Counted from the first letter of the stretch, positions 17,393 to 26,507 are shown. The stretch is 64,000 nucleotides of DNA from JALHOP01 sp964484195 (GCA_964484195.1 CAZAER010000001.1:992001-1056000); one strand, 5' to 3'. Numbers and translations: made by a program. Notes: generated by a model not told the origin, from the letters alone.

Positions 17393-18183
17393 GAGCCCTG
17401 AGGCTTACTGCTTCCCAAACGCGCCATGACGTTCTGCAAATCTTGCCACACCGGACGCTTCTCGGCGGGATTTCGTAGCAGATAGGCGGGATGGTAGGTG
17501 GGCATGAGCGGGGTGCCCTCATACTCCCGCCATTTGCCGCGCTGCCGCGAGATGGGTGTGCTATCGCGGAGCAGGGTCTGCACCGCGTGACGCCCCAAGC
17601 CGACGATCACTTCCGGTTTCACGGCGCGAATCTGCGCCTTGAGGAAAGGCTCGCAGGCGGCGACCTCGTCGGGCTCCGGATCACGATTGTTCGGCGGGCG
17701 GCATTTGACGACGTTTGCGATGTAAACGTCTTCGCGCTTCAAACCCATCGCTTCGATCATGCGGTTCAAGAGCTGACCCGCGGCACCAACGAAAGGCTCG
17801 CCCTGCAAATCCTCGTCGCGGCCAGGCCCCTCACCGACGAACATCAGGCGGGCTTTTGCATTGCCGACGCCAAAGACGATGTTCTTGCGGCCCTTGCACA
17901 ACTTGCAGCGCTGGCAGTCGCCGATGTCAGAGCGAATCGCGGGCAGATCGTCTGCGGGAGCGGACGGAGGAGATCGGACGTCGGCAATCGGCAGTCGGTT
18001 TTCGGTAATCGGTGATCGCACGTCGGCAATCGGTAATCGGCTTTCGGCAATCGGCGATCGGACGTCGGCAATCGGAGGTCGGACGTCGGGCAATCGGTTC
18101 TCGGCCTTCGGCATCCCCCGAAGCTTCAGCTCCCCCTGGAAGCGCAAGAACTCCCGCACCTGCCCCATCAAATCGCCGCTCAC
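17389..18183 (-). CDS. Uracil-DNA glycosylase, family 4 (Fe-S), with a heptad-repeat insertion
   Basis: This 264-residue enzyme removes uracil from DNA. Family 4 marks: Cys-X2-Cys at 90/93 (plus C96), motif GEGPGRDEDLQG at 118-129, VVKCRPPNNR with C161, a further Cys at 177 completing a probable 4Fe-4S set, and TYHPAYLLR near the C-terminus. Residues about 24-70 are a seven-residue tandem repeat (ADVRSPI, AESRLPI, TENRLPI) encoded by a heptanucleotide array. It lies between an N-terminal helix and the first Fe-S cysteine, so the catalytic core is intact. The 4-base overlaps on both sides place it in an operon with a small unknown gene and two lipoprotein genes. Confidence 0.92.
   Translation of the reverse strand: MSGDLMGQVREFLRFQGELKLRGMPKAENRLPDVRPPIADVRSPIAESRLPIADVRSPITENRLPIADVRSPPSAPADDLPAIRSDIGDCQRCKLCKGRKNIVFGVGNAKARLMFVGEGPGRDEDLQGEPFVGAAGQLLNRMIEAMGLKREDVYIANVVKCRPPNNRDPEPDEVAACEPFLKAQIRAVKPEVIVGLGRHAVQTLLRDSTPISRQRGKWREYEGTPLMPTYHPAYLLRNPAEKRPVWQDLQNVMARLGSSKPQGS
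17974..18114 (+). repeat. Heptanucleotide repeat array inside the uracil-DNA glycosylase gene
   Basis: The plus strand reads as 20 consecutive units of TCGGNNN (commonly TCGGCAA, TCGGTAA, TCGGACG), with one 8-base unit at 18086-18093 and one TCGC variant. The total is 141 bases. The same unit, reverse complemented (CCGANNN), forms the arrays at 26411 and 34359. Twenty heptamers plus one extra base make 47 whole codons, so the array keeps the gene in frame. Confidence 0.93.
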
Positions 18184-18686
18184 CCCTGGCCTCCATGCAC
18201 GATAGCCCGCAGCTCCTCGGGCCCGATTCCATACCGCTCAGCGAGGCGGCTCCATACCAGCTCCTGCAAACGCCCGTAAGGCGGGTCCGCGATGCGCTCG
18301 CGATCGGCATCGGTGACGCTCTCGCCTCGGCCTTGCGCCCCCTTGATCGCGAGCAATGCCGCCAGCTCCGCGTGAAAATCCGCGACGATCGCCATCCAGC
18401 GCGGGGCCGCATCACGCCCGCGACGCAGAGCCAGCTCCGCCTCGATCTCCCGCAAGCGCGCCGTAAGCCCCGTCGTCGTTGCCCCATCCAGCTCCCGCAG
18501 CGCCCCAGGAAAACGTCGCGCCAGGGTTCGGGTTCGCCCATGCCTGGCCGCACGCTCGTCGCCGGTGAGCTGGTGGATCCCCCTGGCCTCCAGGGCGTCA
18601 CGCTCGGCGCACAACGTGCCCAGCTCCCGGTACTTCTCGGCCAGCCCCGCGAGCGTCTCCCACCACTCATTCATGACGCGCTGCAT
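18180..18686 (-). CDS. Hypothetical helical protein
   Basis: The frame encodes 168 residues; starting at the second methionine (18674, MNEWWETL) would trim four. The sequence is charged and helical (many Arg, Glu, Leu, Ala), without signal peptide, membrane segment or known motif. Its TGA overlaps the ATG of the uracil-DNA glycosylase gene (18180-18183), so it is probably the first gene of that operon. No function can be assigned. Confidence 0.6.
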   Translation of the reverse strand: MQRVMNEWWETLAGLAEKYRELGTLCAERDALEARGIHQLTGDERAARHGRTRTLARRFPGALRELDGATTTGLTARLREIEAELALRRGRDAAPRWMAIVADFHAELAALLAIKGAQGRGESVTDADRERIADPPYGRLQELVWSRLAERYGIGPEELRAIVHGGQG

Positions 18687-18765
18687 GCTTGCATGGATGG
18701 CCGTCCGCCTCTTCCTCTGGCTTTGTCGTATTTAGTATGGTCCACACCCAACGCGAGGCCGGAAA

Positions 18766-19182
18766 TTGATTAGCACCGTCGAGAAAGTGCTGTTTCTCAA
18801 GGGCGTGGACTTGTTCGAGACCATCGCCGGCGAGGAGCTCTCCTCGATCGCGCGGATCACCGATCAAGTCGACGTCGCCCAGCAGCAGATCGTCTTCAAC
18901 GAAGGCGATGAAGGCGATGCCATGTACCTCATCGTCGACGGCAAAGTGAAAGTTCACTCGGGCGATCACGTCTTCGCCGAGCTGGGCGAGCGTCAGGTCT
19001 TCGGTGAGATGTCGATCCTCGATGCCGAGCCGCGCTCGGCGAGCATCACCGCCCTCACCGAGCTCACCTTGCTGAAGATCGCCCGCGACGACTTCGCCGA
19101 GATCCTCGCCGAGAAGCCCGAAATCGCCCAAGGCATCCTCAAGGTGCTCACCCGCCGCTTGCGCGAAGCCAACCGGCGCTAA
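18766..19182 (+). CDS. Cyclic nucleotide-binding-domain protein
   Basis: The 138-residue protein is essentially one Crp/PKA-type cyclic-nucleotide-binding domain: FNEGDEGDAMYLIVDGKVKV, then the phosphate-binding-cassette-like stretch FGEMSILDAEPRSASITA. There is no DNA-binding domain. Such stand-alone domains regulate a partner allosterically. The start is a TTG at 18766 and no in-frame ATG fits better. The next gene, two bases downstream of its TAA, encodes a glycerol-3-phosphate acyltransferase-like enzyme, which could be its target; this is inference. Confidence 0.85.
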   Translation: MISTVEKVLFLKGVDLFETIAGEELSSIARITDQVDVAQQQIVFNEGDEGDAMYLIVDGKVKVHSGDHVFAELGERQVFGEMSILDAEPRSASITALTELTLLKIARDDFAEILAEKPEIAQGILKVLTRRLREANRR

Positions 19183-19184
19183 CC

Positions 19185-21869
19185 ATGACAGTCATGCCCG
19201 CAGGTGACTCGCCGCCAGTGCCGCTTCGTGCCTCGAAGTTGGCGGCAATCGTCATCGCGGCGTCGGCGATGCATGACCGCTATGGCCGATTCGCGCGCTG
19301 GGTCTTCGCTCGCCTGTTCGGTGCCGTGCCCTATCCCGAGGCCAGCGCCACCCGCGTCCGCCAAGCAGCGAGCCTTGGCAGTGTCGTCTACGTCGCTCGC
19401 GCACCGACCACGTGGGCGGCGCTCTATTTCAACTACGCGCTGCAGCGACTGTCGCTTCCGCTCCCCGAGTTCGTCGGCGGCTACGACATGCGCTTCTGGC
19501 AGCCGCTCGATCGCCTATGGCGCGCCATGAAGTCCCGCGGCATCGAAGCGCGCGGCGCCTGGCGTGCCCGCTTCAGCGCACCACCCCGTCACGACGAAGT
19601 CGTCCTCGGCGAGCTCGCCACGGTCGGCGCCCCCGCTTTCATTTTCATGGGTCAGCCTCGCGGTGTCGCGGGCGCCGGTGGCATCATCCCGGCCGGCCCC
19701 GAGCAAAACGACTACTTCCGGACACTCGTGGCCGTGCAACGCGGCCGCGAGCAACCGATCACCCTCTTCCCGCACGCCGTTATCGACAAAGGCCAGAGCG
19801 GCTCTGCGACCCGCACCCTCGCCGACCGCATCTTCGGTGACCGCCGTCGCCCGGGACGCTTGCGTCTCCTTGCGATGCAGCTGTCGCCTTGGCAACGCAC
19901 CGTCGTCCGCGTCGGTGACCCCATCGACCTCAAGGCCTTCATTGCCGAATCGGGCGAGCAAGACGACGACGTCGTCGCCAAGCGCCTGCGTCACGAGCTG
20001 CAACGCCGCATCTCCGACGAAGAGCGCGTGGTCGCCGGCCCCGACCTCGCTCAGCATCAGCTCATCGAGCGCCACGTGTTGCGTTCGCAGGCGCTGAAAG
20101 AAGCGGTCGAGAAGCAGGCAGCCGCCACCGGCAAGCCCGTCGCCGAGCTCGAGAAAAAAGCCAAGCGCGACCTCGACAGCATCATCGCCAAGTACAATGT
20201 CCGCTATGTCGGAATGGCTGGCCAGCTGCTCTCGTGGGTGTTCAACCGCATCTACGACGGTATGGTCATCGACGAGCCCGGCCTCGCGCGTACTCTCGAT
20301 GCGGCGCGCCGCGGGCCGCTCATCCTCTGCCCGACACACCGCAGCCACGTCGACTACTTGGTGCTCTCCTATGCCTTGTGGCGATACGGGGTGAATCCGC
20401 CGCACATCGCAGCCGGCGCGAACCTCTCGTTCTTTCCTCTCGGCGCCTTCTTCCGCCGCGCCGGCGCCTTCTTTTTGAAGCGCTCGTTCAAGGACGATCC
20501 GATCTACGCCGCGGTCTTCGAGCAATACGTCATCGAGCTCATCCGCACCGGCACCTCCCTCGAGTTCTTCCCCGAGGGTACCCGTAGCCGCACCGGCAAG
20601 ATGCTCATGCCGCGCTTCGGCATGTTCAAGATGATTACCGACGCCTACCGCCAAGGCGTGGCCAACGAGATGATGTTCGTGCCCATCTCGATCGACTACG
20701 AGCGCATCATCGAAGCTCGGTCTTACGAGCGCGAGCTCGCCGGCGCCGAAAAGAAGGCCGAAGACGTCGCCGGGGTCTTGAAGGCAACGAGCGTGCTGCG
20801 ATCACGCTACGGCCGCGTCCATATCCAGTTCGCCGAGCCCATCTCTCTCGCGGAGCTCGCCGCGAAGAGCAATCTACCGCGCAGCATGGACGCCGCCGCG
20901 AACGAGCCTTGGCGCGCCGAGGTCGAGCGCCTCGGCTATCGCATCCTGCACAGCGCCGCGATGGTCGCCTCCGTCACCCCGACCTCGATCGTCAGCACCG
21001 CCCTCTTGGGGCACCGCGGTCGCGGCATGGCGCAGACCAAGTTCCTCCAGCGCTCGAACGACATCATCGACTTCCTCGAAACCGGCGGTGGCCGTTTGTC
21101 GGAGTCGCTCACGGGCAGCGACGATCGCACCGCCACCCGCGACGATCGCAACGCCGCCGTGCTCGAAGCCGTGCAGACGCTGGTCGAAGACGGCTTGGTC
21201 TCCGTCGATCGCGCTGGCCGTAGCGACGCCGAGCCCATCTACCGCGTCCCGGAAGATCGCCGCCTCGCTCTCGACTTCTACAAGAACGGGGTGATGAACC
21301 AGTGCGCTCCAGCGGCACTGGTCGCCCGCGCCGCGCAGAAGCAGGCCGGGACCCGCCTGCGTTACCAGCAGCTCCACGACGATACCCGCTTCGTGTCGCG
21401 GCTCTTCAAACGCGAGTTCCTCTACCGCGCCGACTCCGGGTTCACGACCTACTTCGACGACTCCCTCGCCCAGCTGGCCATTCGTGGCTTCCTCGACGTG
21501 CACGAAGACGGCACGGTGGTCGTCCACAATCCGGCGGCCATCCGCCTCCTGGCAGCCCTTCTCGACAGCTACGTCGAGGCCTACTGGGTCACCTGCCGGA
21601 CCCTCCAGGACCTGCGCGAGTTTCCCCTTTGGGACAAGGAGCTGGCGAGCCGAGCCCTCGAGCGGGCGCGTCGGGCTTATTTCGAGGGCGAGATCACCCG
21701 ACCCGAGGCGGCGAACCGTACGCTCATCGAAACGGCGCTCGCCTATTTCGTCGGCAGTGGCGTCATTTCACTGGCGCCAGACGGAAAACGAAAGACCGCG
21801 CGGCTCGCGACAGGGTATGAAGGAGAGAAGCTCGATCGGCTGTTAGCCGACATTGGAGCCTATCTTTGA
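19185..21869 (+). CDS. plsB: Glycerol-3-phosphate 1-O-acyltransferase, PlsB-like
   Basis: The 894-residue protein carries the acyltransferase blocks in order: THRSHVDY (HX4D catalytic motif, about residue 380), GANLSFFPLGAFFRR, FFPEGTRSR and FVPISIDY. This matches PlsB, which acylates sn-glycerol-3-phosphate at the inner membrane to start phospholipid synthesis. The length is slightly above the usual 800 or so. The N-terminal 300 residues contain a second, degenerate acyltransferase-like region (PHAVID where a catalytic box might sit). The ATG at 19185 directly follows the cyclic-nucleotide-binding gene, so the two are likely co-transcribed. Confidence 0.9.
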   Translation: MTVMPAGDSPPVPLRASKLAAIVIAASAMHDRYGRFARWVFARLFGAVPYPEASATRVRQAASLGSVVYVARAPTTWAALYFNYALQRLSLPLPEFVGGYDMRFWQPLDRLWRAMKSRGIEARGAWRARFSAPPRHDEVVLGELATVGAPAFIFMGQPRGVAGAGGIIPAGPEQNDYFRTLVAVQRGREQPITLFPHAVIDKGQSGSATRTLADRIFGDRRRPGRLRLLAMQLSPWQRTVVRVGDPIDLKAFIAESGEQDDDVVAKRLRHELQRRISDEERVVAGPDLAQHQLIERHVLRSQALKEAVEKQAAATGKPVAELEKKAKRDLDSIIAKYNVRYVGMAGQLLSWVFNRIYDGMVIDEPGLARTLDAARRGPLILCPTHRSHVDYLVLSYALWRYGVNPPHIAAGANLSFFPLGAFFRRAGAFFLKRSFKDDPIYAAVFEQYVIELIRTGTSLEFFPEGTRSRTGKMLMPRFGMFKMITDAYRQGVANEMMFVPISIDYERIIEARSYERELAGAEKKAEDVAGVLKATSVLRSRYGRVHIQFAEPISLAELAAKSNLPRSMDAAANEPWRAEVERLGYRILHSAAMVASVTPTSIVSTALLGHRGRGMAQTKFLQRSNDIIDFLETGGGRLSESLTGSDDRTATRDDRNAAVLEAVQTLVEDGLVSVDRAGRSDAEPIYRVPEDRRLALDFYKNGVMNQCAPAALVARAAQKQAGTRLRYQQLHDDTRFVSRLFKREFLYRADSGFTTYFDDSLAQLAIRGFLDVHEDGTVVVHNPAAIRLLAALLDSYVEAYWVTCRTLQDLREFPLWDKELASRALERARRAYFEGEITRPEAANRTLIETALAYFVGSGVISLAPDGKRKTARLATGYEGEKLDRLLADIGAYL

Positions 21870-22018
21870 GGCTGCTTAGCGACTAGGCCGATTTCTTTGG
21901 CGATCCGTCCGGCACAAAAAAGCCACAATGTCACACATCAGCGCGCAACCATTACCGAATCGCGCCGATAAATTGGCACAAGAGACACAAGAAACGACTT
22001 TGTGAGAGATTTATTCAA

Positions 22019-22357
22019 ATGAGCTTGTGGGACTACACGGGATTTGGACTCAAAGGGGTCACGGGAGCGAAAGCCGCCTCCGAAGCCAGCCCCTCTGCGA
22101 GCTTCTCCGTGCGCGTCAACAGCGAGACCTGGCACATCACGAAGGGCTCCGCTGTTTACGACTTCTATACGGTGGCCGACGGTTCCAATCAGAAGGTCTA
22201 CGCCGGTAACCTCGCTGCGCATCTTGCGACCAATGTCGCGCAGCTCAGCCGCGCCTTGGGCAACGGCCCCCGCGACGTCATCCCCGCCTACATCCCGAAT
22301 CAGGTGCTGATCGAGCTCATTCAAAAGGCTAGTCAGCCACAGCGGCCAGCTTGGTAA
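22019..22357 (+). CDS. Small protein of unknown function upstream of the large repeat protein
   Basis: The ATG at 22019 follows a GTGAGAGA stretch about ten bases upstream. The 112-residue product has no signal peptide; it is neutral and contains an aromatic, beta-like middle (SFSVRVNSETWHI, AVYDFYTVADG) and a helical end. I recognise no family. It is followed by a short hairpin and a large unknown gene 40 bases later on the same strand, so the two may be co-transcribed and act together. Confidence 0.65.
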   Translation: MSLWDYTGFGLKGVTGAKAASEASPSASFSVRVNSETWHITKGSAVYDFYTVADGSNQKVYAGNLAAHLATNVAQLSRALGNGPRDVIPAYIPNQVLIELIQKASQPQRPAW

Positions 22358-22359
22358 CG

Positions 22360-22382
22360 CAAAGGGAAACCACGACCCTTTG
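22360..22382 (+). promoter_or_regulatory. Inverted repeat just before the ribosome binding site of the large repeat protein
   Basis: CAAAGGG (22360-22366) and CCCTTTG (22376-22382) are perfect 7-base arms with a 9-base loop. The right arm ends on the first base of the GAGAGG ribosome binding site (22382-22387) of the ATG at 22397. Folding could reduce access to this site, or protect the message between the two genes. Confidence 0.45.
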
Positions 22383-22396
22383 AGAGGACCATTTTG

Positions 22397-25126
22397 ATGT
22401 CGAGTGTCCAGGGCAGCGGCTCCACCATTCCGCCAAATGCTATCGATCGCGTCCGCAGGATCCTCGACCACATCGACGGCAAACCCGGTCTCGCTGATAT
22501 CGCCGCGACGCGCCGCCTCAAAGACCAGCTCGAAGAGAACGTCACGACGCCGGACTCCGCAGCGGCCCTAGTCAACCAGCTCAGCGGCGCCCAGCGCGAC
22601 GTCCTCCGCGAAGTTCTCCCGAGTCTTCCGACCATCAAGGCGCTCTTCAAGGACGCCTTCGATCGCGCTCCCGGTCTTCAAGACAACGTCAACAGCCCCG
22701 ATCACGGCCGCGACCGCAACGTCCGCCGAAGCGGATCCTCGAAGATCAACGACGGCCGCAGCGTCAACGTCGCCGACATCCAGGGTCGGCTCGACGAATC
22801 GGAGCCTGCAGCCAGTGCTCCGCGCCCCCGCCGCCGCCGCGGCGCCGAAGTGGGCGACGAGCCGGTCCCGCAAGGTGAGCCGAAGCCAACCGTCACCAAG
22901 GTCGCTGACCAGTCACCGCCGGAAGCCGGGCCGCAAGCGGTCGATGGCGTTGCACGCAAGCCGCGCGCGCCCAAACCCGCCGCCAAAGCCACGCCCGTGG
23001 ACGGCGCTGCAAACAGCGATACCGCTCCCGCTGCCAGTGCCGGGGCCGATGCCACCGCCAAGGCTGACGACGCTGCGGGTCCCGCGGCGGCCGCCGATGG
23101 CCCCAAGACGACCGCGAGCGGCGCTCCCGCCGACGTCCCGGCCGACATCCATGAAGCCCTCGACCAGACGCTCGACTTCGTGAAGGCGAGCCTCAGCCCG
23201 CAGAGCAGCAAGCTCTATGGCGAAGCCATGGGCATCGCCAACAAGCTGCAAAAAGACAGCGAGCAGTTTGGCAGCGAGCGCGCGAAGCAGGCGCAGCTGA
23301 AGTCCCTCGCCAAGCGCACCCCAGAGCAAGAGGAAGAGCTCGCGAAGCTGAACGCCAAGCTGCGTGGCAAGACCGATCCAGCGAAGCTCGCCAAGCAGTT
23401 CGAGAAGATCGCCAAGGAGTGGGAAAACATGCCCAACCACTCCGGTCTTCTGAAGGCCTACTACGGCCTCGAGAAGAATCGTCCGTCCCTCGAAGAGGGG
23501 ACCAAAGAGGGTGACATGACCCTCATGATCCTCGACGAGCTCGTCGGCCGCGATTCGAAGCTGCCACCGGACATCAAGGCGAAGATCGCCGCGTTCCGCA
23601 ACACCGACGAAGGTAAGCGGATGTTGTCGCTGCGCCCCAACATGGACATCGCCAAAGCGTTGTTCGAAGGCAAGCTCGACACCAGGAACCCGATGGTCCA
23701 GGCGGTGCTCGAGCAAGTGAATGGTGGTGGGCTCGTTTCCGAAGAGCAGGTTGCCGCCGTCCTCGCCCTGCCGCCTCCGCCGCCAGAGCCTGTGGAGCCC
23801 CCCGGTACTGGTCATCCAGCCGTCGGTGGCGGAGCGCCGCCCTCGAAGCCCCCGCGCGGTCCTGGTGGTCGTGGCCCAGTCGATCCAGGCGATCCCAGCA
23901 ATATCGGCGGCCCGTCACGCAACGCCGCGTCGAGCATCGACCAGGACAAGTGGTTCAATCCGCTCAATCGCAATTGGTTCGGCATGTCGCGTGTGCGCCA
24001 TGACCAACTGAAGAACGACGGTCACACCGAGCTACTGCAAGCCATCCAAGAGTACAACTCGAAGACGCAGCAGATGCACATGACCAGTGCGACGCGTCTC
24101 AACTCGATGATGAGCATCCTCAACTCCGGATTGCCCATCGAGTCCATCTTGCTCTTGTTCATGGGCATGATGACGGAGAACGAAGAAGAGAAGCTCCGTC
24201 TCAAGATGGCCGAAATCGTCGTCGCCGAGCAGTTCGAGCGCACGAATCGCAAGCTCTCGGCCGATCAGTCCTTCGCGCGCGACCTCGTGCGCAAGTACAT
24301 GACCGTGGACGGCATCGCGCCCGAGCAGCGCGAGAACATCAGCAAGGAACAGCTCGAGAAGATGGCAGGCTTGGTCTGGTCCGACCTCGTCACGCCACAA
24401 GACGCTGCCCGCGAAAACGCTCGCGGTGCCGCCATCAAGACCTTGCGCGCCGACGGCGTCGACAAGATCTCGTCGAAGCTCGACAGCATCAAGCTCCAGG
24501 ATCGCAAGCTCAACACCGAGAGCTTGAAGGAAATCGGTATCACGCCGGAAGCACTCGCAGCCGCCGGCGTTCACACCGAAGAAGACTTGGCGGCGTTCAA
24601 GCGCGAGATCGCCGACATGGCCCCGGAAGAGCTCGAGGCTCGGCTCGCCAGGAAGCCGGCCGACGGCGAAGCGCCGGAGATTGCTGCACGCGACAACGCG
24701 CGCGCGACGATCATCAGCGGCCTGCGTGCCGACGGCATGGAGAAGGTCCCCGAGAAGCTCGCTCGGATGAACTACTCGCCGTTCGACTCCGAGGCCCTCA
24801 AGAAGCTCGGGCTCACGCCGGAGATGCTCAAGACGGCGGGCGTCCGCACCGACGCCGACCTCATCGAGTTCAAGCTCAAGGCCAAGAACGTCCCCGAGAA
24901 GGACGTCCAGGACATGCTCGCGAAGAAGCCCGTGGATCGCGAAGCCAGGTTCATCGACGTCACGCTCAATCCGATGGACTTCGGCTTCACCACCAAGCCG
25001 TCGCAGGCCTTGGTGCAAGAGCTCCAAGTCCAGATGCAGAACTACAAGCAGATCATGGAGACCTTCACCTCGGTCATCCGCATGCTGCAAGACATCGTGG
25101 CTCGCATCACCCAGAACATCCGTTAG
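22397..25126 (+). CDS. Large modular protein of unknown function with two C-terminal repeats
   Basis: The protein has 909 residues from the ATG at 22397 (GAGAGG nine bases upstream; the TTG one codon earlier is less likely). No signal peptide. Order: helical N-terminus, Pro/Ala-rich low-complexity region (about 135-250), helical middle, Pro/Gly-rich linker (about 458-511), a hydrophobic segment (SILLLFMGMM), then two related repeats of about 85 residues (about 672-757 and 767-850). Both repeats share LRADG(V/M), LG(I)TPE-like and EELEARLARKP/DVQDMLAKKP motifs. It ends in an amphipathic helix rich in Gln, Met and Ile. Layout and ending recall exported substrates of specialised secretion systems, but no homology can be claimed. 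Confidence 0.8.
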   Translation: MSSVQGSGSTIPPNAIDRVRRILDHIDGKPGLADIAATRRLKDQLEENVTTPDSAAALVNQLSGAQRDVLREVLPSLPTIKALFKDAFDRAPGLQDNVNSPDHGRDRNVRRSGSSKINDGRSVNVADIQGRLDESEPAASAPRPRRRRGAEVGDEPVPQGEPKPTVTKVADQSPPEAGPQAVDGVARKPRAPKPAAKATPVDGAANSDTAPAASAGADATAKADDAAGPAAAADGPKTTASGAPADVPADIHEALDQTLDFVKASLSPQSSKLYGEAMGIANKLQKDSEQFGSERAKQAQLKSLAKRTPEQEEELAKLNAKLRGKTDPAKLAKQFEKIAKEWENMPNHSGLLKAYYGLEKNRPSLEEGTKEGDMTLMILDELVGRDSKLPPDIKAKIAAFRNTDEGKRMLSLRPNMDIAKALFEGKLDTRNPMVQAVLEQVNGGGLVSEEQVAAVLALPPPPPEPVEPPGTGHPAVGGGAPPSKPPRGPGGRGPVDPGDPSNIGGPSRNAASSIDQDKWFNPLNRNWFGMSRVRHDQLKNDGHTELLQAIQEYNSKTQQMHMTSATRLNSMMSILNSGLPIESILLLFMGMMTENEEEKLRLKMAEIVVAEQFERTNRKLSADQSFARDLVRKYMTVDGIAPEQRENISKEQLEKMAGLVWSDLVTPQDAARENARGAAIKTLRADGVDKISSKLDSIKLQDRKLNTESLKEIGITPEALAAAGVHTEEDLAAFKREIADMAPEELEARLARKPADGEAPEIAARDNARATIISGLRADGMEKVPEKLARMNYSPFDSEALKKLGLTPEMLKTAGVRTDADLIEFKLKAKNVPEKDVQDMLAKKPVDREARFIDVTLNPMDFGFTTKPSQALVQELQVQMQNYKQIMETFTSVIRMLQDIVARITQNIR

Positions 25127-26355
25127 TCGTCACCGACCTCACGCGGCGCGTCGTCTTCGATGGCGATGCCCGCGAGAGGCGGAAGGTCCGGCTGTGCGCC
25201 TTCGCGGAAGGGGCCGTGTGTCGCCCATTCCGGCAGGAGCGCCCGCAATTGCCGCGCTTCATCGGCGCAGGCACGCGCCACCGCTGTCCGCAGCTGCGGA
25301 TGGGCGATGTGATGCGCGCTGTGCACGATCACCGGAACGAATCCGCGCTTGAGCTTGTGATCGCCCTGAGCACCCGCCTCGACCAACGCTTTCTTGGTGA
25401 GGATGGCGTGCTCGATGAGCTGGTAGTAGCAGAGCTCGAAGTGCAGGTTGTCGACGTGCTCGAGCGCGCCCCAGTAGCGGCCGAAGAGGTGTCGTCCTGC
25501 TTCGAAGCTGAGGGTTCCCGCGATGACCTTGCCGTCGCGCTTGGCGAAGGTGAGAAGCGCGCGGTTTCCCACCGCGTCGCGCGCCTGAGCAAAGAATTCC
25601 TTGGTGAGATAGGGGCTGCCCCATTTGCGGTCGGTGGTGCTGCGGTAGAGCTCGAACATGAACGCCCAGTCGCGTTCGCTCGCTTGATCGCCGGGTAGGC
25701 GCGCGATGGTGACGCCCTGCTCTGCCACTTTGCGGCGCTCTTTTTTGATCTGCTTGCGATTCTCGTGACGCAGGGTCGCGAGGAAGTCGTCGAAGGTGGT
25801 GTAGCCGTCGTTGCGCCAGTGGTACTGGTGCGTCGCGCGCCGCGTGAAGCCGGCGTCGGCGAGGAGCTCGGCCTCTTCGTCCAAGCAGAAGAGCACGTGC
25901 GCCGACGAGCTGTCTTTTTTAGCGGCCAGGTCACGGAGCGCATCGACGAGCGCGCTCGCAACCTCGGTGCGGTTTGCTTCGGGATGCGTGAGGATGCGCT
26001 CCCCAGTCGCCGGGGTGAAAGGCACCGAGACGGTGAGCTTGGGGTAGTAGGCGATACCGGCGCGCTGCGCCGCTTGGGCCCAGGACCAGTCGAAGATGTA
26101 TTCGCCGTAGCTGTCGGCGCGGAGGTACGCGGGCATGGCGCCGACGAGACGCCCCTGGTCACGCGCTACGACGTACTGCGGCCTCCAGCCGGTGGCGTCG
26201 GGACCAACGCAGCCGCTGGTCTCGAGCAGGCGCAGGAATGCATGGGTGACGAAGGGGGAATCGTAGGTGATGAGCGCATCCCAGTCGCTGGGAGTGATGG
26301 AGGCTAGGCTCTCGTGGACGGTGAGGGTGAGGCCTGCCGCGCGGGGGGTCGGCAT
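25123..26355 (-). CDS. FemAB/GNAT-like protein (peptidoglycan biosynthesis/recognition family)
   Basis: The 410-residue protein resembles the family formerly called DUF482 (Pfam Peptidogalycan biosynthesis/recognition), a GNAT-like fold. Seen: FVTHAFLRLLETSG near the N-terminus, WSWAQAAQRAG and YYPKLTVSVPFTPATG in the middle, HENRKQIKKERRK, and a C-terminal HYDLCYYQLIEHAI-like segment, here HFELCYYQLIEHAI, with LKRGFVPV. Such proteins are thought to transfer acyl or aminoacyl groups, possibly to cell-wall precursors; the substrate is not established. It converges on the large repeat-protein gene with a 4-base overlap. Upstream lies a heptanucleotide repeat array. Confidence 0.85.
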   Translation of the reverse strand: MPTPRAAGLTLTVHESLASITPSDWDALITYDSPFVTHAFLRLLETSGCVGPDATGWRPQYVVARDQGRLVGAMPAYLRADSYGEYIFDWSWAQAAQRAGIAYYPKLTVSVPFTPATGERILTHPEANRTEVASALVDALRDLAAKKDSSSAHVLFCLDEEAELLADAGFTRRATHQYHWRNDGYTTFDDFLATLRHENRKQIKKERRKVAEQGVTIARLPGDQASERDWAFMFELYRSTTDRKWGSPYLTKEFFAQARDAVGNRALLTFAKRDGKVIAGTLSFEAGRHLFGRYWGALEHVDNLHFELCYYQLIEHAILTKKALVEAGAQGDHKLKRGFVPVIVHSAHHIAHPQLRTAVARACADEARQLRALLPEWATHGPFREGAQPDLPPLAGIAIEDDAPREVGDD

Positions 26356-26410
26356 GTGGGGAGTGTAATCATGAATGGGAGGGAAGGCAGCGGGGATAGA
26401 AGCGTCGCAG

Positions 26411-26501
26411 CCGAAAGGCGACTACCGATTGCCGACTACCGACTACCGATTGCCGATTGCCGATTGCCGACTACCGATGGCCGATGGCCGATGGCCGATG
26501 A
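26411..26501 (+). repeat. Heptanucleotide repeat array (13 units)
   Basis: Thirteen consecutive 7-base units of (C/G)CGANNN: mainly CCGATTG, CCGACTA and CCGATGG. The array lies in the 150-base gap between the starts/ends of two minus-strand genes: upstream of the FemAB-like gene and directly after the stop of the class V aminotransferase gene (26508). It belongs to the same family as the arrays at 17974 and 34359. Confidence 0.93.
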
Positions 26502-26507
26502 CCAGCG

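Noticed and set aside
22397..25126. Direct assignment of the 909-residue protein as a type III secretion translocator.
   Set aside because: Only composition and the amphipathic end resemble such proteins. No secretion apparatus gene lies in the window, so the call would be unsupported.
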